A stretch of DNA of 64,000 bases, from contig NZ_BDUC01000006.1 of NCBI RefSeq assembly GCF_002218085.1, positions 372,001-436,000 of the forward strand. The letters are read 5' to 3'. The stretch comes from Tolypothrix sp. NIES-4075 (GTDB taxonomy: Bacteria > Cyanobacteriota > Cyanobacteriia > Cyanobacteriales > Nostocaceae). Made by a program: the position numbers and the translations under genes. Position 1 is the stretch's first letter; each line of letters begins with the position of its first letter. Under the pieces are notes generated by a model that saw only the letters and a program-made list of their open reading frames with translations, was not told where the DNA came from and did no database searches. Below, piece by piece: positions 1-8,290 of this stretch.

Positions 1-1
1 A

Positions 2-742
2 TGTCATGTTGAACAAATTTTAGTATCTGGTAAAGTTGTTGGTGTCAGGTTACAAAATAATGAAATTCTCAAAGCGCCTGTGGTAATTTCTAATGCCACA
101 ATTTGGGATACTTACACTAAGTTGTTGCGTCCGGAAGACTTACCCGCATCTTACCGCAAAGTTTCGCTAGATACACCAGCGGTAGATAGTTTTATGCATT
201 TACACTTAGGCATTCGTAGCGAAGGCTTGGAGAATTTGACGGGACATCATGTAGTAGTCCACGATGCACAGCAGGATATAACTTCACCGGGAAATACTTG
301 CATGATATCGATTCCTAGTGTGTGGGATGCAACTCTAGCAGCAGAAAAACATCATGTGGTTCATGCTTATACTTTAGAACCATTAGCGGGATGGGAAAAA
401 AATGCAGGGTATGAACAGAAGAAGCAAGAAAAAGCAAAGTCTTTATATCGTGCTTTAGAAAGAATTATCCCAGATATTCGCGATCGCATCGAGTTAGAAC
501 TAATTGGCACACCACTAACTCACGCTTCTTATCTCAGAAGATATCAGGGAACTTATGGACCAGCGATCGCAGCTGGTAAAGGTATGTTTCCCAGCACACA
601 CACACCCATTGCTGGATTGTATCGCGTCGGTGACAGCACTATGCCAGGAATTGGTGTACCGGCGGTGGCTGCATCTGGCATTTTGTGCGCGAATACTTTA
701 GTTAAGCCAGAGCAAACAGCGGAATTATTAGATAATTTATAG
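2..742 (+). CDS. CrtI/CrtISO-like FAD-dependent oxidoreductase, C-terminal part (5' end outside window)
   Basis: The frame is open from the first codon of the window, so the gene starts upstream; the first in-frame ATG inside the window (80) is internal. About 246 residues are visible. The C-terminus carries GLYRVGDSTMPGIGVPAV, the conserved FAD-contacting segment of the phytoene desaturase / carotenoid isomerase / amine oxidase superfamily. The domain before it (LRPEDLPASYRK, HLGI, THASYLRRYQGTYGPA) is also typical of carotenoid cis-trans isomerase-like proteins. Expected role is redox or isomerisation chemistry on a polyene lipid, probably membrane-associated. The N-terminal Rossmann motif is not visible, so the exact subfamily (CrtISO, CrtI or an uncharacterised paralogue) cannot be fixed. 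Confidence 0.75.
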   Translation, partial: CHVEQILVSGKVVGVRLQNNEILKAPVVISNATIWDTYTKLLRPEDLPASYRKVSLDTPAVDSFMHLHLGIRSEGLENLTGHHVVVHDAQQDITSPGNTCMISIPSVWDATLAAEKHHVVHAYTLEPLAGWEKNAGYEQKKQEKAKSLYRALERIIPDIRDRIELELIGTPLTHASYLRRYQGTYGPAIAAGKGMFPSTHTPIAGLYRVGDSTMPGIGVPAVAASGILCANTLVKPEQTAELLDNL

Positions 743-818
743 GATTTTTAATATATCTTAGTACAGCATTTCATTAATGCGATCGCCAATTAAAGAAAGG
801 CAATAAGAGTGCAATGCC

Positions 819-860
819 AATGCAGAGCGATGTTATGTTAATGCAGAGCGATGTTATGCC
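819..860. repeat. 21-bp tandem duplication
   Basis: Two adjacent copies of a 21-bp unit (AATGCAGAGCGATGTTATG plus TT or CC) occupy the gap between the oxidoreductase gene and the first IS630 element. No gene is seen in the rest of the 743-898 gap. Confidence 0.7.
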
Positions 861-1173
861 AACCAGCTCTAAGCGCGATTGAAATTTAGCACGTCTGATA
901 CCGTTTCACGAAAAGCCTGATACAAATAAAGCCTCCAAAATAAAATCCCATCCAGTGATAGATTTGACTTGATAAGCACTCAATTGATCTAACTGTTTCC
1001 ACACAGCCTCTCGCAACTCATCTAATGTTTGAAAACATTCCCATCTCAAAGTTTTTTTTATTTCTTTCCATAACCTCTCAATTGGATTGACTTCGGGTGT
1101 ATGTGGAGGCTGAAACAAGAGAATTATATTCTCCGGTACTTGTAAATAATTACTAAAATGAAATGCACCATTA

Positions 1174-2297
1174 AGTAGCTAGGCACAATTAAATATAAGA
1201 CGCTCAAGGGCATATTCACCCTTTATGCTTCGAGCTTCCATCCCATCAATAATTGTCATAGCTAAATCGTAGTTATTGTCAAACATTTGTCCAGCAATTT
1301 CATGAGTTTTTAGTTGATGCCACTCTTCCTCGATCCGATTCATCTCGGAACAATAGGGTGGTAAGAAGAAAATAAACAGTCCTTTTTCCTGCCATTCTTG
1401 CCATCGTTGTTTTGCTAAATTACTGGTATGCAGGGAGCCATTGTCATGAACAATGACAGTGATACAACCAGTTTCAGCTAAAGTGTTTTCTGCCTTAGCT
1501 GCGACCCAATCCATAACCTCGATGTAGCGTTTTGTTTTGAACCCACCTTGAACCAAGGCATACTCAAAACTGACTTGGGGTTGCCATAAACCCAAAATAC
1601 TAATGCGACCACCACGGCTACCAACTTGTGCCATTTGTTTTTGGCTACCGATACGACTGTAACTGTAGCTAACTGGACTCCAACGACAACACCCAGACTC
1701 ATCAAGATACTTGAGTTCGATATAACCGTCTACTGCCGCTTGTTTTAGGGTATCTAGGTCTGCTTGCTTAATTCGTCTTTTTTCTGGGTCTTGTTTTCCT
1801 TTATGAGTATGCCGGGTGCGTTTCCATTTCCACCTTTTTTTTTGAGCAAACGTCGCAGACGAGACGGACTCAGTTGTACATTCCTATGTTGGGCCAATTT
1901 TTCTGATAACTGCAAACTATTATAAGTACGAGGTTCTAGCTCTAAACAATCCTCTAAATATGCTAAATCTGCCTCTTGCCATTTGCTCTTTGCTCCCCGT
2001 CCTGAAGTTTCCCACAATCCTCCCAAACCCCTATTTTCCCAACGCCGCAGTGTTGCTCGTACCGTATGTTCGTGACACTCAAAAATTTTAGCGATCGCTG
2101 GTACATTCCATCCTTGGGCATTTAATCTAATTATGTGGGCGCGATCGCGTGTCCGTTTAGGAACTGTTGTCGCTTCCCGCAACTCGAAAAGCGTCAAATC
2201 TTCTAAATCTGTTAATGTAACCCGCAATGGAGCAGACATCTCGTAGCACCCGTTTTTTAGACTTTCTCTATCTTATATTTAATTGTAACCACCTACT
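1174..2297 (-). mobile_element. Inner IS630-family insertion sequence, complete, 1124 bp
   Basis: The terminal inverted repeats are 27 bp long and match at 23 positions (1174-1200 against 2271-2297; shared inner block ACAATTAAATATAAGA). TA duplications flank it at 1172-1173 and 2298-2299. It sits inside the transposase gene of another IS630 element, in the same orientation. Both ends and the transposase look intact, so it may still be active. Confidence 0.9.
1179..2239 (-). CDS. IS630-family transposase of the inner element, two frames joined by a likely -1 frameshift
   Basis: Cut-and-paste DDE transposase. The first frame (1754-2239) holds a helix-turn-helix domain (AIAKIFECHEHTVRATLRRW) and ends shortly after an A9 run (T9 at 1835-1843 on the plus strand). 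Shifting -1 at that run gives a continuous second frame down to 1179: KRWKWKRTRHTHK, then YLDESGCCRWSP with the first catalytic Asp, VIVHDNGSLH with the second, and EMNRIEEEWHQLK with the final Glu. The joined product is about 350 residues, normal for the family. Slippery A-runs producing an OrfAB fusion are known in IS630 relatives. The alternative is a single-base deletion, but the outer element shows the same arrangement. The stop codon lies inside the terminal repeat. Confidence 0.85.
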
Positions 2298-3229
2298 TAT
2301 CTACTTGGATTATATGTAAGTCTTCTGGATATAATGCAGCTAATTTTTCTAAAAATATTTCAAAACAAACAGTATCTAGATGTGAAAATTCAAGGACAAA
2401 GTTGTCTCCCGTTAATGGTTCTACAACTCCATAGATATAAAAGTTATCTCGCTTCCACTGCGTAAATCCAACTGGTTTCACGCCTGTAAGCGTTATTAAC
2501 TTTCCCGTTATAGTTTGTAGACCAAATCTACTTTCATCTCCACACCAATAACGTACTTTTCGATATTGCTCTAATGGTGATATTAAATACTTTTTTATTA
2601 GTTTTAGCCATGCCGGAAGTTTTTTTTAAAGTCTTCCTCTATGCCCTTGTGTTGTTTTATGCTACGTGGGCGCGGTGCTTTTAATTTCGCTTTTAGTTTG
2701 TAACGGACAACTTCATGCACAACCTTGTAAGATGCTTTGATTCCTTCAGACGCTAAAAGCCAGGTCTGGACTTCCTCGTAGCTTTTAAATCCTTCTGGCT
2801 CAGACAATTCTTGTTTAATTAGCGATCGCACCTCAAGTGGTATGGTTTTTGTCCGTCCCGGACTCTTTCTTTGTTCGAGTAGGTGGTTTAATCCTCCATC
2901 TCTGTAAAGCCGGAGCCATCTTTGTACCGTTATCCGACCTCTTCCCAGTACCACTGCTAAGTGTTGTACCGTTTCTACTTGCCGAGTTTTGAGTAAATAC
3001 AAAGCTTGAATTCGTTCTTTCCCAAACCCAGTTTTTTGCTGCCTCAACAACTCTAGTAGTTCTACCTGCGTTTCTTTTATCTCTAATTTAAGAACCCGAC
3101 ACATTGTTTTTTGTGAGTGACGCACCTGAAACTATATGTATCATATTTTTAGTGAAATGGTATGAGAGTGGTTTCTAGTTCCAAAAACAGCGCTTGGGAG
3201 GCAAAAATGCCGTGTGCGACTTTCTCTCA

Positions 3230-3305
3230 AACCTAACCCCCAACCCCTTCCCTACCAGGGAAGGGGAGTAAGAATCAAAGCCTCTCTCCCTGCGGGGGAG
3301 AGGAA
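3230..3305. repeat. Dispersed intergenic repeat with two short hairpins
   Basis: Contains CCCCTTCCCTACCAGGGAAG and a second stem around CTCTCCCTGCGGGGGAGAG. Close relatives occur at 9400-9480 and 61289-61345. It fills the gap between the IS and the next gene. Confidence 0.7.
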
Positions 3306-3342
3306 TGGAAGTGGGGTTGGTGAGAATAAGTTGCACATCACG

Positions 3343-3978
3343 CTATAACTGACAAATTGCTTTCAAAGCTTGTAGCAAATCAATTGCACGTTGAGATTCC
3401 ATAAAATTCAATACTGGCATTAGCTGATAAATTAGGACATCGCTTTGTTTGATATACACAAACTGATAATATTGTCCGTTTGTGACTAATCCCCAAACCG
3501 AAGTTTGATACTGTAAACTTTTATAAGCATATGTCAGCAATTGCGGTAAACCCTCTATTGGGGCAACGCTACTATTTTTAGATTCAATTACCAATATCCA
3601 AAAAGATGTATTAGCTGTTATGCGTTTCGCTTTCGTAACAGCTAAAATATCCATCCTGCCAGTAATTTTTGTATCTTCATCTTCTATATTGATATCTGCT
3701 ATATCTTCTTCTAAAGTAATCTGCATAGGATAGCGATAAAATCCCGCTAAACGCATTAAAGGTGCAACTACAAGAAACTTTATTTGCCCTTTGCAAACTT
3801 TGCCAGCTGTTAAATATCTATCAAAGTCATTCCGTATTTGTACAAGTTCCTGCTGTTCCAATTCTGTAAAAGGTTCTAATGATAAAACTGGAGTAAATGA
3901 CTCGCTATATTCTTCTTGAAAGCCGAAAAGACCTTGAATATCTTCTAGGGACAAATTACGAGCGTTAAGAGTTGTCAT
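3343..3978 (-). CDS. PD-(D/E)XK-like protein related to type I restriction R-subunit N-termini
   Basis: A 211-residue protein. The central region has GRMDILAV followed by FWILVIESKNSS, which reads as the D...ExK motif of the PD-(D/E)XK nuclease fold and resembles the HsdR N-terminal domain seen in many standalone cyanobacterial proteins. No helicase or methylase gene is adjacent, so it is not a complete restriction system. Neighbours on the same strand are XisI and XisH, the latter also of nuclease-like fold. A nuclease activity is plausible from the motif but not shown. It starts at ATG 3978 and ends soon after the fold, so it looks full length for the standalone form. Confidence 0.65.
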   Translation of the reverse strand: MTTLNARNLSLEDIQGLFGFQEEYSESFTPVLSLEPFTELEQQELVQIRNDFDRYLTAGKVCKGQIKFLVVAPLMRLAGFYRYPMQITLEEDIADINIEDEDTKITGRMDILAVTKAKRITANTSFWILVIESKNSSVAPIEGLPQLLTYAYKSLQYQTSVWGLVTNGQYYQFVYIKQSDVLIYQLMPVLNFMESQRAIDLLQALKAICQL

Positions 3979-4053
3979 TGATTTTTGCTTTATGTTGACA
4001 GTGATTACTTAAATAAACCATCTTAAGCGATCGCCTAACCCCATTCAACTATC

Positions 4054-4389
4054 TTAACCGACAGCAAAATCTGTAAACTGTCTTTTATAAGGTGCGTGAA
4101 ATCCTAACACTATATCTTGTTTGGGAACGCCTAAAGCTACTAATTCATCACCAACATTAGCTTCCGTTCCATTATGCTGAATCCAAATTTTCCCATTCTT
4201 AATATCTAAATGTAATACACAACCATATACACGCCGCTTGTTTTCCCAACCCACATATACTAACTGGTAGTGGTCGTGTTCAGTATCAAATATAGTCTGT
4301 GCTTCCACTTCACTATCAGATTTTTCATACTGACTATATCCTGTTAATAATTGCTTGATATACTCTCTATATTCCTCTAATTTAGCCAT
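4054..4389 (-). CDS. xisI: XisI family protein (fdxN element excision controlling factor)
   Basis: A 111-residue protein with the family features MAKLEEYREYIKQLLTGYS at the start, DHYQLVYVGWE and RVYGCVLHLDIKNGKIWIQ in the middle, and GVPKQDIVLGFHAPYKRQ near the end. XisI was named as a factor needed, with XisH, for developmental excision of the fdxN element in Anabaena, but the family is found in many copies far from any excision element. It overlaps the 3' end of xisH by 13 bp, so the two are probably co-translated. No recombinase (XisF) or fdxN border is visible nearby, so its role here is open. Confidence 0.88.
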   Translation of the reverse strand: MAKLEEYREYIKQLLTGYSQYEKSDSEVEAQTIFDTEHDHYQLVYVGWENKRRVYGCVLHLDIKNGKIWIQHNGTEANVGDELVALGVPKQDIVLGFHAPYKRQFTDFAVG

Positions 4390-4793
4390 CTGACAATCAC
4401 CTCATTTTCGATGTCATAAATTAGTAATCGTAATTGATATTGTTGAATTATCGTTTGAGGAAATGGTAGCTTAAAAAAAGTTTCATAGGTATCTGATGGA
4501 ACCGCTAAATATAAAATGCGTTCTGGTTGTTCTTGGGAAAGTGCAAACCGATAGTTGATAAATTGTCCTAATGCGGTATGAAACTCGGAAATAGTTGATT
4601 GACCAAGAAAACTCTTAACCTCTACAGCTATTTTTTGCCCTTCTCTTTCAGCCGCAATAATCTTTTCTGCTCCTAAATCAATATATAATTCAACCAAGCC
4701 CCACTCTATACGTAAAGGGTCATCTGTAATAGTCCAGCCATCTTTTTGTAAGCCTAATTTTACAACATCGTGAAATTTATCTTTTGCTGACAT
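4377..4793 (-). CDS. xisH: XisH family protein (fdxN element excision controlling factor)
   Basis: A 138-residue protein beginning MSAKDKFHDVVKLGLQKDGW, a signature start for XisH. YIDLGAEKIIAAEREGQKIAVEVKSF contains the D...ExK arrangement of the PD-(D/E)XK fold, which family members are thought to adopt. It is first in a two-gene unit with XisI. The fixed pairing of a nuclease-fold protein with a small partner resembles a toxin-antitoxin or accessory-DNA module as much as an excision factor; that is inference. Confidence 0.88.
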   Translation of the reverse strand: MSAKDKFHDVVKLGLQKDGWTITDDPLRIEWGLVELYIDLGAEKIIAAEREGQKIAVEVKSFLGQSTISEFHTALGQFINYRFALSQEQPERILYLAVPSDTYETFFKLPFPQTIIQQYQLRLLIYDIENEVIVRWLN

Positions 4794-4842
4794 AACATAT
4801 CTGTTCGCTCTGTTGGAGCATTTATCGAGGGGAGACTCGCAA

Positions 4843-6144
4843 CTAACACCAAGTTTGTACGACTCGACCTGTTAACTGTTGCCCTAACCAAGGAGTATTA
4901 CTAGATAAAGTGTAGAGATTTTCGCTGTTGACTTTCCAGCTTTCTTGGGGGTTAAATAAAGTCAATTCTGCTTTTTTATTAGGAGCGATCGCACTCATTT
5001 TCTGTCCTAAACACTCCGCAGGACGATTACTCAAAGCTTTCCATAATTCCAAAGCTGTAAATTCACCGCTTTCTACTAAATATTGCCACAACAGCGGTAA
5101 TGCTAACTCTAAACCAATTGCCCCTGGTAAAGCTTCCGCAAACGCTTGCACTTTTTCTTCGTAAGTATGCGGTGTATGGTCAATAGCGATCGCATCCACA
5201 ATTCCCATCCGCACACCTGCACGCAGAGCTTTTAAATCGCTGGCATTGCCTAAAGGTGGTTCTAAACGCAGGCTAGTATTATAACTCTTAATTACCTTAG
5301 TGTCAAGTAATAGATGCATCCAAGTAGTGCTGGCGGTGACGGGTAAACCCTGAGATTTTGCATTGGCGATGAGTTCGACACTGCGAGCGGTGGAAACGCG
5401 CATAATATGGACAGGGGTACCGATAGCGGCGACTAATTCCAACAAAGAAGCGATCGCCGCAGTTTCAGAAATAGCGGGATTTCCTGGTAAACCTAGGCGA
5501 ATAGAGTCTTGTCCTTCGCGCATGACACCATTGGACATAAGAAGGCGATCGCAACACCAAAAGGCGATCGGTTTGCCTAAAGGCTGGAGATATTCCAACA
5601 CTCGGCGCACCAGCCCCAAATTTTCCAACCCTTCGCCATCAGCAAAACCAATCACCCCAGAAGCCGCCAAATCTGCGAACTCGGTCATTTGCTTTCCAGC
5701 AAAATCTTGAGTGATAGCACCCCAGAGGTGGAGGAGGGGGAGATGGGGAGCAGGGGGAGCAGGGGAAGCAGGGGAGGAAGAATCTCCTTTATCTCCTCCT
5801 CTTCTGTTTTGCAACAAGTGCGTTACCACACTTGGGTTATCAATCGGTGGAGATGTATCGGGTAAGATGTTAATTCTTGTAAAGCCGCCAGCAGCAGCAG
5901 CTTGCAACAAAGAAGAAATAGTTTCCCGTTCTTCAAACCCAGGTTCACCGGAGTGACTATATAAATCTACCAACCCAGATCCTAAAATTAATCCCCGACA
6001 ATCTCTGATTTGAGTATCGGCACTAATATCAGAAATACTTTCCGCGACGGAACTGATATAACCATCAGCAATCAACACATCAGCTATTTGGTCAGTTTCA
6101 GAAACTGGGTCGATAATTCGTACTTGTTGCAGCAGTTCAGTCAT
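4843..6144 (-). CDS. pyrC: Dihydroorotase homologue lacking most metal ligands (PyrC'-like)
   Basis: A 433-residue amidohydrolase-fold protein, by overall similarity a type I dihydroorotase (pyrimidine synthesis, carbamoyl aspartate to dihydroorotate). The catalytic motifs are degenerate. The usual DxHxHxREPG reads DLYSHSGEPG (first His is Tyr, Arg is Gly). The usual HCED reads WCCD, and the HxxHxST motif reads HIMRVST, with Arg in place of the metal-binding His. The DHxPH motif (IDHTPHTYEEK) is kept. Enzymes with such losses are generally inactive and in some bacteria serve as structural partners of aspartate transcarbamoylase. I infer a non-catalytic or altered role; a second, active dihydroorotase would be expected elsewhere. 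A low-complexity insertion (residues about 112-134, rich in Ser, Pro and Ala) is described separately. Confidence 0.85.
   Translation of the reverse strand: MTELLQQVRIIDPVSETDQIADVLIADGYISSVAESISDISADTQIRDCRGLILGSGLVDLYSHSGEPGFEERETISSLLQAAAAGGFTRINILPDTSPPIDNPSVVTHLLQNRRGGDKGDSSSPASPAPPAPHLPLLHLWGAITQDFAGKQMTEFADLAASGVIGFADGEGLENLGLVRRVLEYLQPLGKPIAFWCCDRLLMSNGVMREGQDSIRLGLPGNPAISETAAIASLLELVAAIGTPVHIMRVSTARSVELIANAKSQGLPVTASTTWMHLLLDTKVIKSYNTSLRLEPPLGNASDLKALRAGVRMGIVDAIAIDHTPHTYEEKVQAFAEALPGAIGLELALPLLWQYLVESGEFTALELWKALSNRPAECLGQKMSAIAPNKKAELTLFNPQESWKVNSENLYTLSSNTPWLGQQLTGRVVQTWC
5728..5812. repeat. G-rich intergenic-type repeat inserted in frame inside the dihydroorotase homologue
   Basis: The plus strand here runs GGAGGAGGGGGAGATGGGG and continues as GGGAGCA-type units. 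It resembles the G-rich tracts seen between genes (for example at 58598-58672). In the protein it encodes a loop with SSSPASPAPPAPHLP that has no counterpart in the family. It keeps the reading frame. Confidence 0.65.
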
Positions 6145-6279
6145 AAAAATTTTGAGTTTTGAGTTAGAAGTTAGGAGTTAAAAGTTAGTAGTTAGGAGTT
6201 AAGAGGAGCGAAGTTATTTACTTTTTGCTTCTTCGTCCTAACTTTATTCCTCACTCATAACTCCTGACTCCTCACTTTT
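6145..6279. repeat. Heptamer-like tandem repeats (STRR type)
   Basis: Degenerate GTTAGGAGTTAA-type units followed by their near complement TAACTCCTGACTCCTCAC, able to fold back. Short tandemly repeated heptamers of this kind are known from heterocystous cyanobacteria. Confidence 0.6.
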
Positions 6280-7629
6280 TTACAGTGCGCCGGCTGCGGT
6301 TTTATCGAGTACGCCTCCACCTAAGTGAGTGGTGATATTCATTGCTTGCAGTACTGGTAAACCATCGAGTCCGGAAGGGTAATCGATAACGCTGATTGCG
6401 CCATTTCCTTGACGGAAATTCCAGAAATTTTCTGATGGTAAACCGAGAATATGACAAAGCAAAGTTTTATTTGTAGCGTCGTGAGCGACTACTAAGCCGG
6501 TTTGAAGTTGATTTGAGATTGCTGTTTCAACTATAGATTGCCAAGCAACAATACTGCGATCGCACACTTGTTGCAGATTTTCCCCTTCGGGCATTTGTAC
6601 TTTGTCGGGTATTGTTCGCCAACGTTCCAATTCTCCCGGATATTCTTGCTCTATTTCTTTTTCAAATTTTCCTTCCCAGAGTCCGTGACTGATTTCTCTT
6701 AAACCATCAAGTAAATCCAACTTTACACTTTTGTGATGCTCTAAAATAATCTCCGCTGTTTCTTTAGGACGCAGCATTGAACTACTAACAGCAAAATCAA
6801 TTGCTACAAGTTTAAGAAATTCGCCGGCTTTTTGTGCCTGAAGCCTACCATTATCGTTTAGGGGGATATCAATTTGTCCTTGAAATCTACCTTGACGATT
6901 CCATTCAGTTTCACCGTGACGCACCAGCAATAATCTTACTCCTTGATGATTCGGTCGCAAGGAAGGCAGAGTTTCTCCTAAATGTTGCGTCTGATTCATC
7001 GATTCTAGTTGGACTGGTTCTCCTAATCCCCCAGAGAAATTCAAAACGCTGATGCCACAGTTAGATTGCTGTATGGAATGATAGCGAGATGGAGAAATCG
7101 ACAACGCGGTGCCAAGAAGCGCCCGATTGATGCCGTTATGCCCGACAATCAAAATGGTTTGTCCTTGATGGCGAGACAAAATTTCTTGCCAAAACTCCCG
7201 CGCTTGTTCGTATAAAGCCAAAACTGGGAAATGTTCTTTTGTTCCCTCAGTTTCGGGAACTAGCATCCGCAGTTCGTGAGGACGTTCTTTCCAAGTGCGG
7301 TAGTCGTCGGCAAATTTCTGCTTGACATCAGCAGTCAGCATTTTTTCCCACAAAGGAAGGTCAATTTCCAGCAGTTTCTCATAAGTTTGCGGTACAGCAG
7401 ATCCAGAATGATTTGTCAATTCACTGTGGATAATATCTGCTGTCTCTTTCGCTCGTCGTAAAGGACTGCTGTAAATCGCATTAAATTGAATATTACTGAG
7501 GGCTTTGCCTGCTAAACTGGCATCATTACGACCTTTTTCGGTGATGCTGGACGCATCTGTGCGACCTTGGACACGCTTTTCTGTGTTATATGTGCTTTGA
7601 CCGTGGCGCACGATGATCACACGAGTCAT
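6280..7629 (-). CDS. Two-domain histidine phosphatase (phosphoglycerate mutase superfamily)
   Basis: A 449-residue protein with two complete histidine phosphatase domains. The first begins TRVIIVRHGQSTYN with YSSPLRRAKETA and VGHNGINRALLG; the second (from about residue 229) begins VRLLLVRHGETEWN with SSSMLRPKETAE and VVAHDATNKTLL. Each keeps the RHG nucleophile and the distal His. Cyanobacteria have a tandem-domain protein of this type that acts as a metal-independent phosphoserine phosphatase in serine synthesis (Synechocystis slr1124); this gene is a likely orthologue by architecture, but phosphatase versus mutase specificity cannot be read from sequence alone. The ATG at 7629 places the RHG motif eight residues in, as expected. 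Confidence 0.8.
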   Translation of the reverse strand: MTRVIIVRHGQSTYNTEKRVQGRTDASSITEKGRNDASLAGKALSNIQFNAIYSSPLRRAKETADIIHSELTNHSGSAVPQTYEKLLEIDLPLWEKMLTADVKQKFADDYRTWKERPHELRMLVPETEGTKEHFPVLALYEQAREFWQEILSRHQGQTILIVGHNGINRALLGTALSISPSRYHSIQQSNCGISVLNFSGGLGEPVQLESMNQTQHLGETLPSLRPNHQGVRLLLVRHGETEWNRQGRFQGQIDIPLNDNGRLQAQKAGEFLKLVAIDFAVSSSMLRPKETAEIILEHHKSVKLDLLDGLREISHGLWEGKFEKEIEQEYPGELERWRTIPDKVQMPEGENLQQVCDRSIVAWQSIVETAISNQLQTGLVVAHDATNKTLLCHILGLPSENFWNFRQGNGAISVIDYPSGLDGLPVLQAMNITTHLGGGVLDKTAAGAL

Positions 7630-7771
7630 CTTTTTTGCCCTCCTCTATCTAAAGGAATAATTTTACTGCAAAGTGTTTACTTTCTTGACGTTTTCGCCAA
7701 CTTATATTTGCTTGGCAGTGGTTAAGGCGATCGCGGAGCGACTCATAAGGAGTATCGCCTCAAAATAAAGT

Positions 7772-7816
7772 CCCCTCTGTCTTTGAGTTGCTTTTCAACT
7801 ACGCAAGGCAGAGGGG
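7772..7816 (-). terminator. Hairpin, possible terminator of the secreted-protein gene
   Basis: Arms CCCCTCTG and CAGAGGGG with an inner stem AGTTG/CAACT. On the minus strand it is followed by a moderately T-rich stretch (ACTTTATTTTG). It lies downstream of the 7907-8290 gene and upstream of the histidine phosphatase gene, both on the minus strand. No long T-run, so the call is tentative. Confidence 0.45.
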
Positions 7817-7906
7817 CTATTTGATTCTACACCGACTAAATCACTTCCCTAACCGCAACGATTGAGAAAAAGCCGTAGTAAGCACGCTTTGTGCTTAAAA
7901 TCAATG

Positions 7907-8290
7907 CTATTGACCAACAAGCTGCACTTGCACCCCATCATTAATGTCATTATCAGACTGAGCCGGTTGCAGAATAATCGGAGTGTCTGGGAGTGTTAGA
8001 GGTTCGTCAGATCTCCTTAGTTGGACACCATCGCCGATTTGCAAAACACCTGTAGGTACAATTGTTTCTCTTCTATTATTGCCAGGAGCGTTTGCAGAAT
8101 TGCTTGGTGCAAAAAATTTGGCGTAGTCGTCCTGTGCTGTTCTATTATTAATTCCGCTGAGAGAACCACCAGTTAACCTATATTGTCGCGTGTTTGAGTT
8201 TTGTGTTGGTGGTGATTGTGCGTAAACTGAACTAAACACGCTTGTAACACTTGCGATGATTGCCAAGGCTGCAATAATTTTGCTGTTCAT
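7907..8290 (-). CDS. Small secreted protein of unknown function
   Basis: A 127-residue protein with a clear N-terminal signal peptide (MNSKIIAALAIIASVTSVF, predicted cleavage near VYA-QS). The mature part is polar and Asn/Gln-rich with no cysteine pair, catalytic motif or repeat that I recognise. A short region GVLQIGDGVQLRRSDEPL is followed by a hydrophobic patch TPIILQPAQ. It is likely periplasmic or extracellular. The 250-bp upstream gap is AT-rich, so it is probably transcribed on its own. Confidence 0.65.
   Translation of the reverse strand: MNSKIIAALAIIASVTSVFSSVYAQSPPTQNSNTRQYRLTGGSLSGINNRTAQDDYAKFFAPSNSANAPGNNRRETIVPTGVLQIGDGVQLRRSDEPLTLPDTPIILQPAQSDNDINDGVQVQLVGQ

Larger units (their letters stand above)
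906..3125 (-). pseudogene. IS630-family transposase split by an insertion (N-terminal, central and C-terminal parts)
   Basis: The N-terminal part (2604-3125) has the helix-turn-helix region (VVLGRGRITVQRWLRLYRDG). The central part follows in the -1 frame after an A8 run (2620-2627 on the plus strand is T8) and ends at HIIQVD, the second catalytic Asp of the DDE domain, where the inner element begins. The C-terminal part (906 to about 1171) resumes with NGAFHFSNYL and holds PEVNPIERLWKEIKK with the final Glu. Joining the parts across one TA restores QVDNGAFHFS, so the gene was intact before the second insertion. The A8 slip lies between the HTH and DDE domains and may be a programmed -1 frameshift, as in the inner element. 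The protein cannot now be made whole. The upstream start could be 3125 or the ATG at 3104. Confidence 0.88.
901..3160 (-). mobile_element. Outer IS630-family insertion sequence, disrupted by a second IS630 element
   Basis: The ends are readable: CCGTTTCACGAAAAGCCTG at 901 and, on the other strand at 3160, CCATTTCACTAAAAATATG; 18 of the outer 23 bases match. Each end is flanked by TA (899-900 and 3161-3162), the target dinucleotide that IS630/Tc1-mariner elements duplicate. Removing the inner element (1174-2297) and one TA leaves about 1134 bp, the usual size for the family, with one transposase on the minus strand. Confidence 0.88.

Noticed and set aside
1478..1705. 75-codon plus-strand frame in the IS630 element
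   Set aside because: Antisense shadow of the transposase.
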